A stretch of DNA of 35,643 nucleotides from Clostridiales bacterium (GTDB lineage Bacteria; Bacillota; Clostridia; Christensenellales; Borkfalkiaceae). Made by a program: the position numbers and the translations under genes. The DNA lies in assembly GCA_015069605.1 (NCBI GenBank), contig SVII01000014.1:1-35643 (forward strand). The letters are read 5' to 3'. This document shows positions 24,989 through 33,721 of the stretch, in pieces. Each line of letters begins with the position of its first letter. Positions within the stretch are counted from its first letter, which is position 1. Below the pieces are notes generated by a model that was not told the origin of the DNA, searched no databases, and worked only from the letters and a program-made list of their open reading frames with translations.

Positions 24989-25186
24989 ATGTACGAGTTG
25001 AATACGATCGTTGTACTAAAGAAAATACACCCGTGCGGTGGAAAAGAATGGAAGATCGTACGCGTAGGCGCGGATGTAAAATTGCAATGTTTGACTTGCG
25101 GTAAATACGTCAATTTGATGCGTGATGAAGTAAGAAGAATGGCAGTTCCGCAAACAAAACAAGCGGAAACGGGAGAGGGTATGTAA
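24989..25186 (+). CDS. DUF951 family small protein
   Basis: A 65-aa protein matching the DUF951 pattern: the opening MYELNTIVVLKKIHPCG, then EWKIVRVGADVKLQCLTCGKYV and RDEVRRM. The cysteines in HPCG and CLTCG suggest zinc binding. The family is widespread in Firmicutes and its function is unknown. AGAGGA overlaps the end of the preceding gene, and the next gene starts one base after this stop, so it is tightly coupled to signal peptidase. Confidence 0.9.
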   Translation: MYELNTIVVLKKIHPCGGKEWKIVRVGADVKLQCLTCGKYVNLMRDEVRRMAVPQTKQAETGEGM

Positions 25187-25187
25187 C

Positions 25188-25850
25188 ATGAACAAAGATT
25201 TACGCTATGGCGATTTGTATCAATCGCGGTTTGGGTATAGAGACGAGAAAGACAATGGCGGATTTTTTGTGTTTCTGGCGATTGTCATTCTTGGAATCCT
25301 TCTTTTTAGAGCCTATTGGACGAATAATTTTGGCGGTGTGGTTGTAGAAGGCAGATCGATGAATGAAACGCTGTACAGCGGTGAAAAGCTGTTGATGGAA
25401 TACGCGGACGACAATACGGAGTTTTCCCACGGTGACGTCATTGTGGTGTATGTTGGTGGCTATGAAGAATGTAGCAGTATTTCAGGCGGATATTTGATCA
25501 AACGTCTGATTGCATTGGAAGGCGATAAATTGTACTGTACGGATGGGCAAATTTATATTTGTTATAAAGACACGGAGCAATACGTGCCTTTGGACGAGCC
25601 CTATGCATATTACACGAACCGTGATGGGTACGATTTTAAGGAATACGTCGTAGGAGAAGGGGAAATTTTCTTCCTTGGCGACAATAGAAACAACAGTAGA
25701 GACAGTAGATATCAAGAGGAAAACGGCTCACATATCAAAGGGTTGTATAAAGAAGCGGATATTTATGGTGTCGTGCCGCAATGGGCAATTGATAACCATA
25801 GTATCTTTGAAAAGATATTTTTCAAAGAAACTAAATTCTTAAAAAAATAA
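25188..25850 (+). CDS. lepB: Signal peptidase I
   Basis: It removes signal peptides from secreted proteins at the membrane. The 220-aa protein has a short cytoplasmic N-terminus, one membrane segment (about 25-42, FFVFLAIVILGILLFRAYW) and an extracytoplasmic catalytic domain. The catalytic Ser57 is in VEGRSMNETL, the general-base Lys105 in YLIKRLIALEGD, and the box E motif is FFLGDNRNNSRDSR. GAGAGGG is well placed before the ATG. An insertion with two cysteines (EECSSISGG and YICYKD) separates the conserved boxes. The start is fixed by the overlap with the DUF951 stop. Confidence 0.95.
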   Translation: MNKDLRYGDLYQSRFGYRDEKDNGGFFVFLAIVILGILLFRAYWTNNFGGVVVEGRSMNETLYSGEKLLMEYADDNTEFSHGDVIVVYVGGYEECSSISGGYLIKRLIALEGDKLYCTDGQIYICYKDTEQYVPLDEPYAYYTNRDGYDFKEYVVGEGEIFFLGDNRNNSRDSRYQEENGSHIKGLYKEADIYGVVPQWAIDNHSIFEKIFFKETKFLKK

Positions 25851-25889
25851 AAAACACTCATATAGAAAAGAGAAACAAGGAGAACATTT

Positions 25890-26735
25890 ATGACAATTCG
25901 TATCACATCTGACAGCACTTGCGATTTAGGGCATTTAGTGAAAGAAAAAGACATCGGTATTTTGCCCTTGCAGGTCAATCTTGACGCTAACGCGTATTTT
26001 GACGGCGTTGACATCACGCCGCAGGACATTTTTAAATTCGTAGCGGAAACGAATATCCTGCCCAAAACCAGCGCGCCTAGCATCGGGGATTATGAAGAAT
26101 TTTTCAAAAAACAGTTGGAAATGGGCGACGTAGTGTTGCATTTTAATATTTCCGCAAAAAGTTCCGGTTCGCACAGCTTTGCAAAACAGGCGGCGGAAAG
26201 TTTTGGCGGTAAAGTACGCGTAATTGACAGTATGGCATTGTCTTCGGGACAAGGCTTGCTTGTTATGAAAGCTGTTGATTTGCGTGAAGAAGGCAAATCT
26301 ATTGACGAAATCGAAGAAACGATTTTGGCACTTAGAGAGAAGGTGAATACGTCCTTTGTTCCCGACAGCTTGGATTATTTGTATAAAGGAGGTAGAGTTT
26401 CCAAAATGACGCTGTATGGGGCGAACTTATTGAAAATTCATCCCCAAATTTTGATGGAAAAAGGTCAGCTTGTTCCTGGTAAAAAGTATCGCGGCAAGAT
26501 GATGATGTGTATTAAGCAATACATTGATGATTTGAAAGAAATGTACCCTAAATATGATAAAACTCGCTGTTTTGTGACGCACTCCACGGCTGATCCTGAA
26601 TTGGTGGAATTTGCAAAACAAAAAGTACAAGAACTTTTCGATTTCAACGAAGTAATCGAAACGGTTGCAGGTTCTATCATCACCAGCCATTGCGGTAGAA
26701 ACACGCTCGGTGTATTGTTTATCTGCGAAGATTAA
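25890..26735 (+). CDS. DegV family protein (fatty-acid binding)
   Basis: A 281-aa protein of the DegV/FakB group. These proteins bind fatty acids and in some species present them to the FakA kinase. Motifs: the opening ITSDSTCDLG, a PKTSAPSIGDYEEFF loop, FNISAKSSGSHSFAKQAA, VRVIDSMALSSGQG, LDYLYKGGRVSKM, and the C-terminal SIITSHCGRNTLGVLF. No fakA gene is in the window. AAGGAGA lies before the ATG. It has no other clear partner. Confidence 0.95.
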   Translation: MTIRITSDSTCDLGHLVKEKDIGILPLQVNLDANAYFDGVDITPQDIFKFVAETNILPKTSAPSIGDYEEFFKKQLEMGDVVLHFNISAKSSGSHSFAKQAAESFGGKVRVIDSMALSSGQGLLVMKAVDLREEGKSIDEIEETILALREKVNTSFVPDSLDYLYKGGRVSKMTLYGANLLKIHPQILMEKGQLVPGKKYRGKMMMCIKQYIDDLKEMYPKYDKTRCFVTHSTADPELVEFAKQKVQELFDFNEVIETVAGSIITSHCGRNTLGVLFICED

Positions 26736-26745
26736 AGATCAATAT

Positions 26746-26766
26746 ACAAGGATTTGCACGTCTTGT
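26746..26766 (+). terminator. Possible weak terminator after the DegV gene
   Basis: ACAAG (26746-26750) and CTTGT (26762-26766) form a five-base stem followed by TTTA. It is weak and could be chance. Confidence 0.25.
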
Positions 26767-26824
26767 TTTACAAAATCAGGCGGGCAGGTATGCGATTAAA
26801 TAAAAATTACGGAGAAAAAAATAG

Positions 26825-27439
26825 ATGATATCCGTTTATAATGACGCCGACTTTTTGTCGGTTTACAAACAAAGAAAACGAGTGCTTGACATATTTTTGA
26901 TAGCTACGCTCGTATATATGGCATTTAGTATCGCTTGGCTGATTTATTATATAGGTTTGCCGTATAAGGATCCCATGCAAACATTGCCTAAGGCATGTGT
27001 TTTCGTGGCGTCTGCGGTGTATGCAGTGTTGGTGTTTCCGTTTATGGCGATCAAATTCAGCCGAATCAACCGCTATTATAAGCTTTTGAGAGGCTTTTCT
27101 GACGGTTTAAAAAACGAGGAGAAGAATTATTTCTATTGCTTTGAAGAAAAAAGCTTGCAAAAGGATAACGTGGACGTTATCGGTTGCGTGTTTGAAACTT
27201 GGAGTAAGAAAAAGAGCGAGTGGATGGAACGCGAAGCGTATTTTGACGTAGAAAAACCGTTGCCTGCTTTAGAAAGTGGCGACTACGTCCGTTATATCGT
27301 GCAAAGCAACTTCATTTTACAATACGAGATTTTAGAACATAAAGCTTTGGAATTTGAAGAAGTGATCGACGAGGAAATTGAGGAAAGCACGAAAACACAA
27401 GAAGAAGCGCAGCAAGAGGATGGAGAGGAAAACGAATAA
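26825..27439 (+). CDS. Hypothetical protein with two membrane helices
   Basis: A 204-aa protein I do not recognise. A cytoplasmic N-terminus (QRKRVLD) leads to two hydrophobic segments (about 23-43, IFLIATLVYMAFSIAWLIYY, and 58-76). A soluble region follows, including EKNYFYCFEEKSLQKDNVDV and a segment that looks like a short beta-domain (SGDYVRYIVQSNFILQYEIL). The tail (about 175-204) is extremely acidic, with many Glu residues. CGGAG precedes the ATG by twelve bases. It begins 90 bp after the DegV gene and lies 43 bp before the ACT gene. Coding is supported by length, codon pattern and position in the plus-strand block. Confidence 0.75.
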   Translation: MISVYNDADFLSVYKQRKRVLDIFLIATLVYMAFSIAWLIYYIGLPYKDPMQTLPKACVFVASAVYAVLVFPFMAIKFSRINRYYKLLRGFSDGLKNEEKNYFYCFEEKSLQKDNVDVIGCVFETWSKKKSEWMEREAYFDVEKPLPALESGDYVRYIVQSNFILQYEILEHKALEFEEVIDEEIEESTKTQEEAQQEDGEENE

Positions 27440-27482
27440 AATCCGTTCCTCGTAAGGTGCAGCAAACAAAAGGAGAATAAAA

Positions 27483-27752
27483 ATGAGAGCAGTCGTTACG
27501 GTAACAGGAAAAGACAGTTCGGGAATTATTGCGAAAGTCAGCACGTTTCTTAGCGAAAAGGGCGCGAATATTGAAGATATTTCGCAGACGATTTTAGGCG
27601 AATATTTTGCAATGATTATGATTGTGGACATTTCTGCTGTCAATATGAAATTATCCACTTTGGCGAAAGAGTGTTCGGATCTTGGAAAACAAATCGGGAT
27701 GTCGATTTATTTGCAGCATGAAGACATTTTCAACGCAATGCACAACGTATAA
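27483..27752 (+). CDS. ACT domain protein (UPF0237)
   Basis: An 89-aa stand-alone ACT domain, MRAVVTVTGKDSSGIIAKVS followed by GANIEDISQTIL and FAMIMIVDIS, the usual beta-alpha-beta-beta-alpha-beta ligand-binding fold. ACT domains usually bind amino acids. This subfamily is almost always next to a PFL/UPF0210 protein, as here (38 bp gap), so the two probably act together. AAAGGAG precedes the ATG. Confidence 0.93.
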   Translation: MRAVVTVTGKDSSGIIAKVSTFLSEKGANIEDISQTILGEYFAMIMIVDISAVNMKLSTLAKECSDLGKQIGMSIYLQHEDIFNAMHNV

Positions 27753-27790
27753 CGGTACGTTTTCCAAACGGTTAATACAAGGAGAAAAAT

Positions 27791-29146
27791 ATGTTCAGTA
27801 AACACGACGTCTTGGAAACGATCGCAATGGTGGAAAAGGAGCATTTAGATATTCGCACCATCACAATGGGGATATCTTTATTAGGGTGTATTCGCGATAC
27901 AGCAAAGGAAACGGCGCAAAAGGTGTATGATCTCGTTTGTTTCAAAGCGGAAGACATCGTCAAAACAGCTTCAGATCTTTCAGGAGAATATGGTATCCCT
28001 ATCGTAAACAAACGTGTTTCGGTTACGCCCGTCAGTTTAATCAGTGCGGCGTTTCCTCAGGACGCACCTTTGATTGGTAAAGCTTTGGATGAGGCAGCAT
28101 CAACGCTTGGGATAGATTTCCTTGGCGGATATTCCGCGCTCGTACATAAATCGACGGCGGAATACGAGAGGATGTTTATTCAAACGATTCCGCAAGTGCT
28201 TTCGCAAACTCAACGCCTTTGCGCGTCCGTCAACGTTGGCTCAACGAAGTCGGGCATCAATATGGAAGCGGTAAGATTGATGGGAGAAGCGTTTAAGGAA
28301 GCGGCTTTTTTGACGAAAGATCAAGATGGTATCGGGGCGGCGAAACTAGTAACCTTTTGTAATGCGGTCGAAGATAATCCCTTTATGGCGGGCGCTTTTC
28401 ACGGCGTAGGAGAAGGGGATACCGTCATCAACGTAGGGGTATCCGGGCCGGGCGTTGTGAAACATGCTCTGGAGCAAATTCCCGACGCGGACTTGACGGA
28501 AGCGGCAGAAATGATCAAACGGACGGCGTTTAAGATTACGCGTGCAGGACAATTGGTTGCCAAAGAAGCAGCGAAACGCTTGAATGCGCAATTCGGTATC
28601 GTCGATCTTTCCCTTGCGCCCACGCCTGCAATGGGGGATTCGGTAGCAATGATATTGGAAGAACTTGGCGTAGGGTGCGTAGGCGGGCATGGAACGACGG
28701 CAGCGCTTGCGATGCTGAACGACGCCGTGAAAAAGGGCGGCGTTATGGCGTCTTCTCGCGTGGGGGGACTTTCGGGAGCATTTATCCCCGTATCCGAGGA
28801 TATTGGTATGATCCGTGCGGCGGAAAAAGGCGAGATTACGTTAGATAAATTGGAAGCAATGACTTGCGTATGTAGCGTTGGGTTGGATATGATTGCTATT
28901 CCAGGGGATACGCCGGCAACGACGATTGCAGCAATGATTGCTGACGAAGCGGCGATTGGTATGATTAATAATAAAACAACGGCAGTGCGTATTATTCCTG
29001 CACCAGGGAAAGGTGTGGGTGAACAGGTCAGCTTTGGCGGTTTGTTGGGACGAGCTCCTATTATGCCAGTACATACGACAGATTCGTCGCGTCTAATTCA
29101 GCGCGGCGGTTTGATTCCTGCGCCGATCCATAGTTTTAAAAATTAG
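27791..29146 (+). CDS. PFL family protein (UPF0210, DUF711)
   Basis: A 451-aa cytoplasmic protein of the UPF0210 family, structurally related to pyruvate formate-lyase-like barrels but of unproven function. Recognised by [20 protein letters not shown] at the N-terminus, [47 protein letters not shown] and [11 protein letters not shown]. The C-terminal part contains [18 protein letters not shown] and a [11 protein letters not shown] close. AAGGAG precedes the ATG. It follows its ACT-domain partner. Confidence 0.94.
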   Translation: MFSKHDVLETIAMVEKEHLDIRTITMGISLLGCIRDTAKETAQKVYDLVCFKAEDIVKTASDLSGEYGIPIVNKRVSVTPVSLISAAFPQDAPLIGKALDEAASTLGIDFLGGYSALVHKSTAEYERMFIQTIPQVLSQTQRLCASVNVGSTKSGINMEAVRLMGEAFKEAAFLTKDQDGIGAAKLVTFCNAVEDNPFMAGAFHGVGEGDTVINVGVSGPGVVKHALEQIPDADLTEAAEMIKRTAFKITRAGQLVAKEAAKRLNAQFGIVDLSLAPTPAMGDSVAMILEELGVGCVGGHGTTAALAMLNDAVKKGGVMASSRVGGLSGAFIPVSEDIGMIRAAEKGEITLDKLEAMTCVCSVGLDMIAIPGDTPATTIAAMIADEAAIGMINNKTTAVRIIPAPGKGVGEQVSFGGLLGRAPIMPVHTTDSSRLIQRGGLIPAPIHSFKN

Positions 29147-29229
29147 ACGCGAGGTTTTGCTTTCAGCAGTGGGGTTAAAAGTGACACCGAATAGCGCAAT
29201 GATAAAAAATAAAAGGAAGTAAGAGAAAT

Positions 29230-31014
29230 ATGTTAGAAAGAAAGAACGTACCTGAAAATTTGAAATGGAAAGTTTCGGATATTTTTACAAATTATGAAGA
29301 ATGGGAAAAGGAATTTAAAGCAATCGAAGCAGAATACGTCGATTATGATTTTTCAGCTTATAAAGGAAATCTTGGCGATAAGAAAACGTTGCTCGCTTGT
29401 TTTGGCTTGAGCGACGTCATTTCTCGCCGCATTGAAAAAGTATATTTGTACGCGCATTTGAATCACGACGTGGACGTTCGCGATTCGCAATTCACGTCCG
29501 CGCACGCTATGGTTAGCGCGTTGATTTCCAAAATTTTTGCGCAGTTCTCCTTTGTAGATCCAGAATTGACGGCGCTCTCCGATGAAACGTTGCAAAGTTT
29601 TATCAATGATCCCGATTTTACTCCTTACGAATACCGTTTGCGCACGGTTATGGCGGGAAAAGCGCACGTGTTGAGCGAAGCGGAAGAAAAACTTTTGACC
29701 CTCGGCGGTGACGTTATGCGCGATTTCCAAAGCGTGTTTTCTATGCTCAATAACGCGAATTTGAACTTGCCCAAGGCAATGCTTTTTGGTGAAGAAACGC
29801 AAATCAGCCACGGTATGTACGGCGTAGCTCTTCGTTCGGGTACGGCGGAAGAAAGAAAGGAATGGTTTGAAAAATATTACGGAGCGTTTATTAAACTTAT
29901 CGACGCGATTGCGCAGACGTATTACAGCAACGTAAAAAAAGACGTATTCTATACGACGGTGAGAAAATATGACAGCTGTTTGGCTCGCGCTATGGACGGT
30001 GAGGACGTGGATATCGCAGTGTACAACAATTTGATTGAAACGGTACACAGTGCGCTTCCTATTATGCATGATTATATTTCTACGCGCAAAGCAGTTTTAG
30101 GTATGGAAGAACAACATATGTATGATATATACGTGCCGCTTGTAGAAAATACGGACATTAAATTGCCGTTTGATCAAGCGTATGATCTTGTGATTGAAGG
30201 TCTTGCGCCTTTAGGGGAAGATTATCAAAATCTTTTGAGAAAGGGCAGGGAAGATGGTTGGATCGACGTTTGCGAAAACGAAGGCAAACGTTCGGGCGCG
30301 TATTCGTCGGGTGTGTACGATACCCATCCGTACGTTTTGTTGAATTATCAGGAAACGACCAACGACATTTTCACGGTAGCGCACGAAATGGGGCACGCTT
30401 TGCATAGCTATAAATCCAACGAAACGCAGCCGTATGCAAAAGCGGATTATACGATTTTCTTGGCGGAAATTGCCAGCACCGTAAACGAAGTGTTGCTTTT
30501 GAAACATTTGTATAAGAATAGCGAAGATAAAAATTTGAAGAAATATCTTCTCAATTATTATATGGACATGATTCGTGCGACGCTCTTCCGTCAGACGCAG
30601 TTTGCGGAATTTGAACAAATCGCGCACGCGAAAGCGGAAGCAGGCGAGCCTTTGACGAAAGAAGTCCTCAATAAGGTATATTATCAGCTCAACAAAGATT
30701 ATTACGGTGAAGGGATTGTCCACGATGAAGAAATTGCGTACGAATGGGCGCGTATTCCTCATTTCTACACGTCTTTCTACGTGTACAAATACGCGACGGG
30801 TATCATTTCCGCAATTTCGATTGCAAAACGCATCTTGACGGAAGGCGAAACGGCTGTAAAAGATTACTTTACGTTCCTTTCTTCGGGCGGTTGCACCGAT
30901 CCTGTATCCATCTTGAAAAAGGCAGGCGTGGATTTGACAACCAAAGCGCCTTTTGAAGCGGCTATGCAAGAATTTAAGGATACTTTGGAAGAATTTAAGA
31001 GTTTGCAAGACTAA
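29230..31014 (+). CDS. pepF: Oligoendopeptidase F (M3 family)
   Basis: A 594-aa zinc metallopeptidase that cleaves short peptides in the cytoplasm. The catalytic motif is AHEMGHALHSY, with zinc ligands His385 and His389 and catalytic Glu386; the third ligand should be the Glu in FLAEIASTVNE. Other M3B features are the N-terminal WKVSDIF, PYVLLNYQETTNDIFTVAHE and the C-terminal YKYATGIISA. The length is typical. AAGGAAG lies about 11 bases before the ATG. It stands after an 83-bp gap and before dnaB. Confidence 0.96.
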   Translation: MLERKNVPENLKWKVSDIFTNYEEWEKEFKAIEAEYVDYDFSAYKGNLGDKKTLLACFGLSDVISRRIEKVYLYAHLNHDVDVRDSQFTSAHAMVSALISKIFAQFSFVDPELTALSDETLQSFINDPDFTPYEYRLRTVMAGKAHVLSEAEEKLLTLGGDVMRDFQSVFSMLNNANLNLPKAMLFGEETQISHGMYGVALRSGTAEERKEWFEKYYGAFIKLIDAIAQTYYSNVKKDVFYTTVRKYDSCLARAMDGEDVDIAVYNNLIETVHSALPIMHDYISTRKAVLGMEEQHMYDIYVPLVENTDIKLPFDQAYDLVIEGLAPLGEDYQNLLRKGREDGWIDVCENEGKRSGAYSSGVYDTHPYVLLNYQETTNDIFTVAHEMGHALHSYKSNETQPYAKADYTIFLAEIASTVNEVLLLKHLYKNSEDKNLKKYLLNYYMDMIRATLFRQTQFAEFEQIAHAKAEAGEPLTKEVLNKVYYQLNKDYYGEGIVHDEEIAYEWARIPHFYTSFYVYKYATGIISAISIAKRILTEGETAVKDYFTFLSSGGCTDPVSILKKAGVDLTTKAPFEAAMQEFKDTLEEFKSLQD

Positions 31015-31028
31015 GTATAATGAGGCTA

Positions 31029-31065
31029 CCATGTACGGGTTGAAAGAAATGAAACTCGTACATGG
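31029..31065 (+). repeat. Strong hairpin between pepF and dnaB
   Basis: CCATGTACGGGTT (31029-31041) pairs with AACTCGTACATGG (31053-31065), 13 bp with one G-U, around an 11-base loop. There is no T-run, so it is not an intrinsic terminator. The hairpin also covers most of an 18-codon frame, ATG 31031 to TAA 31087, preceded by GAGG at 31022-31025. It ends 35 bp before the dnaB start and could be an RNA processing or regulatory element. Confidence 0.5.
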
Positions 31066-31099
31066 GTGGCATATACAAAATCCGTAAGGGAGAAGAAAA

Positions 31100-32614
31100 A
31101 TGGCAACAAACGTCAATACAATGCCCTATAACCGCGATGCGGAAATGGCGCTGCTTGGCTGTCTTCTGATCGATAGTGACATCGCGTCTGAACTTGTGGA
31201 AAAACTGTCGGAAGACGATTTTTATCAGGAATCGCATAAGTATGTTTTGCGTGCAATGCAACGCGTTTTTAATGCGAGAAAACCCATCGACCTCGTCACG
31301 GTTTCGGATGAGTTGGAAAACGAGGGCAGCCTTGAAAAAGCAGGTGGTATCGTATATTTAACCGAACTGACGCAAATTACGCCGTCGGCGGCGAATTATA
31401 AATCCTACTATGAAATCGTTTCCCGTGACAGCATGAATAGAAAACTCATTCGCGCGTCTCGTCAAATCATTGAAACGTCTATGTCGAGTGTGGACGAAAA
31501 GAGCGCGATTGCGTACGCGGAAAAGACAATTTATGATATTTCCAAACAATCCGAACGCTCGGCGTTGCTGGGTATGAACGATGGGGACGTTATCGGGGAA
31601 GTGTTGCATAAATTTGAAATGTTGCAATCCGATCCCAATACGTTCAAGGGCATTCCCACGGGCTTTAAACGTTTGGATAGAATGACAAACGGTTTGCAAG
31701 CGGGCGCATTGATTGTCCTTGCGGCTCGTCCTGGTATGGGAAAAACGTCGCTTGCGATGAACTTGGTAGAAAATGCAGCACTTCGCGCAGGCAAAACTTG
31801 CGCAGTGTTCTCATTGGAAATGCCGCGTACGGAAATTGTGCAAAGATTGATTTGTTCGTATGCAAACGTCAGTATGAAAAACGCGCTTTCGGGCGAACTT
31901 TCCGCGAAAGAATGGAAAAAATTGATGCTTGCAGGCGACCAGCTTAAGAAGAGTAATATTTATATCGACGATTCCTCGCGTGTTACGCCTGCGGAAATTT
32001 TGTCCAAATGCCGTCGTTTGAAGACGACGTCAGGCGGCGTGGATTTGATCATGATCGACTATATCCAGCTAATGTCCAGCGGCGATTCTAAATTGGCTGG
32101 TAACGACAACAGAACGCAAGAAGTCGCATCCATCACTCGTGATTTGAAGATTATGGCAAAGGAGCTTGGCGTACCCGTAATCGCATTGTCGCAGCTCCGC
32201 CGTATTCAATCCAAAGAGCCTACGCTTTCCGACCTTCGTGAATCGGGCGCGATCGAGCAAGACGCCGACATCGTTATGTTCATTAGTCGTCCCGAGGCGA
32301 TTGCAACGGCAGAAGAACTCGCGTCGGGTAAGATTGTGAAAGGCGCAGCGGAATTGATTTTGGCGAAACACCGTGCTGGTGAACAGGGTAGAGTATCTTT
32401 GAAATTCATTGGTGAATACACGAAATTCGTGGACGTGGACGAACAAAACCGTGACGACGAACCGCCTGAATTTTCGCACGCCGCTCATTCCTATGACGAT
32501 GATGAGGAATACGTAGCGCCTGAGGATGATTACGACGACGGGTATCAGCCACCTGAACCTCCGGCAAGAAAGGGTGATCTTTCCAAAGCAGATGACGAAA
32601 TTCCTTTTGAGTAA
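31100..32614 (+). CDS. dnaB: Replicative DNA helicase with SSB-like acidic C-terminus
   Basis: The hexameric helicase that unwinds DNA at the replication fork. The 504-aa protein has the N-terminal collar domain (about 1-110, AEMALLGCLLID), a linker helix and a RecA-type motor. Walker A is ARPGMGKTSLAM, Walker B is DLIMIDYIQLMS, followed by ALSQLRR, LSDLRESGAIEQDAD and the arginine-finger region AKHRAGEQG. After about residue 445 there is an extra Asp/Glu/Pro-rich tail of about 55 residues, ending KADDEIPFE, which resembles the DDDIPF tip of single-strand binding proteins. AAGGGAG precedes the ATG. It is not beside the usual rplI gene. Confidence 0.97.
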   Translation: MATNVNTMPYNRDAEMALLGCLLIDSDIASELVEKLSEDDFYQESHKYVLRAMQRVFNARKPIDLVTVSDELENEGSLEKAGGIVYLTELTQITPSAANYKSYYEIVSRDSMNRKLIRASRQIIETSMSSVDEKSAIAYAEKTIYDISKQSERSALLGMNDGDVIGEVLHKFEMLQSDPNTFKGIPTGFKRLDRMTNGLQAGALIVLAARPGMGKTSLAMNLVENAALRAGKTCAVFSLEMPRTEIVQRLICSYANVSMKNALSGELSAKEWKKLMLAGDQLKKSNIYIDDSSRVTPAEILSKCRRLKTTSGGVDLIMIDYIQLMSSGDSKLAGNDNRTQEVASITRDLKIMAKELGVPVIALSQLRRIQSKEPTLSDLRESGAIEQDADIVMFISRPEAIATAEELASGKIVKGAAELILAKHRAGEQGRVSLKFIGEYTKFVDVDEQNRDDEPPEFSHAAHSYDDDEEYVAPEDDYDDGYQPPEPPARKGDLSKADDEIPFE

Positions 32615-32674
32615 GAAACGTAAGCAAAAGTATAAAAAATAAAAAATGGCGGCACCGTGTCCGCGTTGAATGAT

Positions 32675-33691
32675 ATGAAAACGGAAATTAAATCGATCAC
32701 GCCCGACGTATTAAACGAGGCAAAAAACATAATATTCGACGGTGGCGTTGTGGCAATTCCGACGGAAACGGTGTATGGGCTTGGTGGAAATGCCTTTGAC
32801 GACGAAGCGACAAAACGTATATTTGAAGTGAAAGGCAGACCTAACGACAATCCTTTGATTGCGCACGTGCATAAGGATTACGATTTGTTAAAAATTATCG
32901 ATTACGATCCGCCGTATGCGAAAAAATTACGCCAAGCGTTTTTACCTGGGCCGTTGACGCTCGTCTATCCCTCGACGGGAAAGGTGAGTCCATACGTGTC
33001 CTGCGGTTTGCATACGCTTGCCGTGCGTATTCCCTCACACGAGGGCGCGCAGGCGTTTTTAAAAGCAGTGGATATACCCGTGGTCGCGCCGAGCGCAAAT
33101 ATTTCCAAACACGTCAGCCCCACTTCTGCGCAACACGTATATGACGACTTTCATGGGAAAATTCCTTTAATTTTGGACGGCGGCGTTTGTGAGGGCGGGA
33201 TTGAAAGCACCGTTTGCGACGTGACGGGGGACGTTCCCGTGATTCTTCGGCCTGGTTTGATTACGAGGGAGATGATAGCGGCGGTTGTTGGCGATTGCTT
33301 GGAATACGTTCCGAATTTTGCTTCGGGCGAAAAAGTGAAAAGTCCTGGGGTGTTGTACAAACATTATTCCCCACGCTGTCAAACGACACTGTTTACGGAT
33401 ATTGTTGCGGCAAAACAAGCCTGTCAAACGTCGATTTTGGAAAATAAACGGGTTGCGGTGCTTTGCGAAAGCAAATGGATAGAACAATTCCAAGATGAAA
33501 ACGTGAAGATACTCAATCTTGGCGCAACGGAAGAAGAGATGGCGAGTAAATTATATGATCTACTTCGTGAAGCAGAAAAGATTTGCGACGTACTTGTTAC
33601 GATTGAACCCGATAAAAAGGACGGCGTGATGGTGGGCGTATTGAATCGATTGAGAAAAGCGTGCACTTCGGTGGACGTACCGCATAAGTAA
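32675..33691 (+). CDS. Threonylcarbamoyl-AMP synthase (Sua5 type)
   Basis: It makes threonylcarbamoyl-AMP from threonine, bicarbonate and ATP for the t6A modification of tRNA. The N-terminal YrdC domain shows VVAIPTETVYGLGGNAFD, KGRPNDNPLIAHV, LPGPLTLVYPS, LAVRIPSH and VAPSANISKHVSPTSAQHV; a C-terminal Sua5 domain follows SPGVLYKHYSPRC. The total of about 338 aa matches the two-domain form. Starts are uncertain: ATG 32675 fits the family N-terminus, GTG 32657 is in frame upstream, and neither has a good ribosome binding site. A short frame, ATG 32646 to TGA 32669, ends just before and might couple translation. Confidence 0.94.
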   Translation: MKTEIKSITPDVLNEAKNIIFDGGVVAIPTETVYGLGGNAFDDEATKRIFEVKGRPNDNPLIAHVHKDYDLLKIIDYDPPYAKKLRQAFLPGPLTLVYPSTGKVSPYVSCGLHTLAVRIPSHEGAQAFLKAVDIPVVAPSANISKHVSPTSAQHVYDDFHGKIPLILDGGVCEGGIESTVCDVTGDVPVILRPGLITREMIAAVVGDCLEYVPNFASGEKVKSPGVLYKHYSPRCQTTLFTDIVAAKQACQTSILENKRVAVLCESKWIEQFQDENVKILNLGATEEEMASKLYDLLREAEKICDVLVTIEPDKKDGVMVGVLNRLRKACTSVDVPHK

Positions 33692-33721
33692 AAAACAATA
33701 AATGAAGGGGGCAGGTACGAG

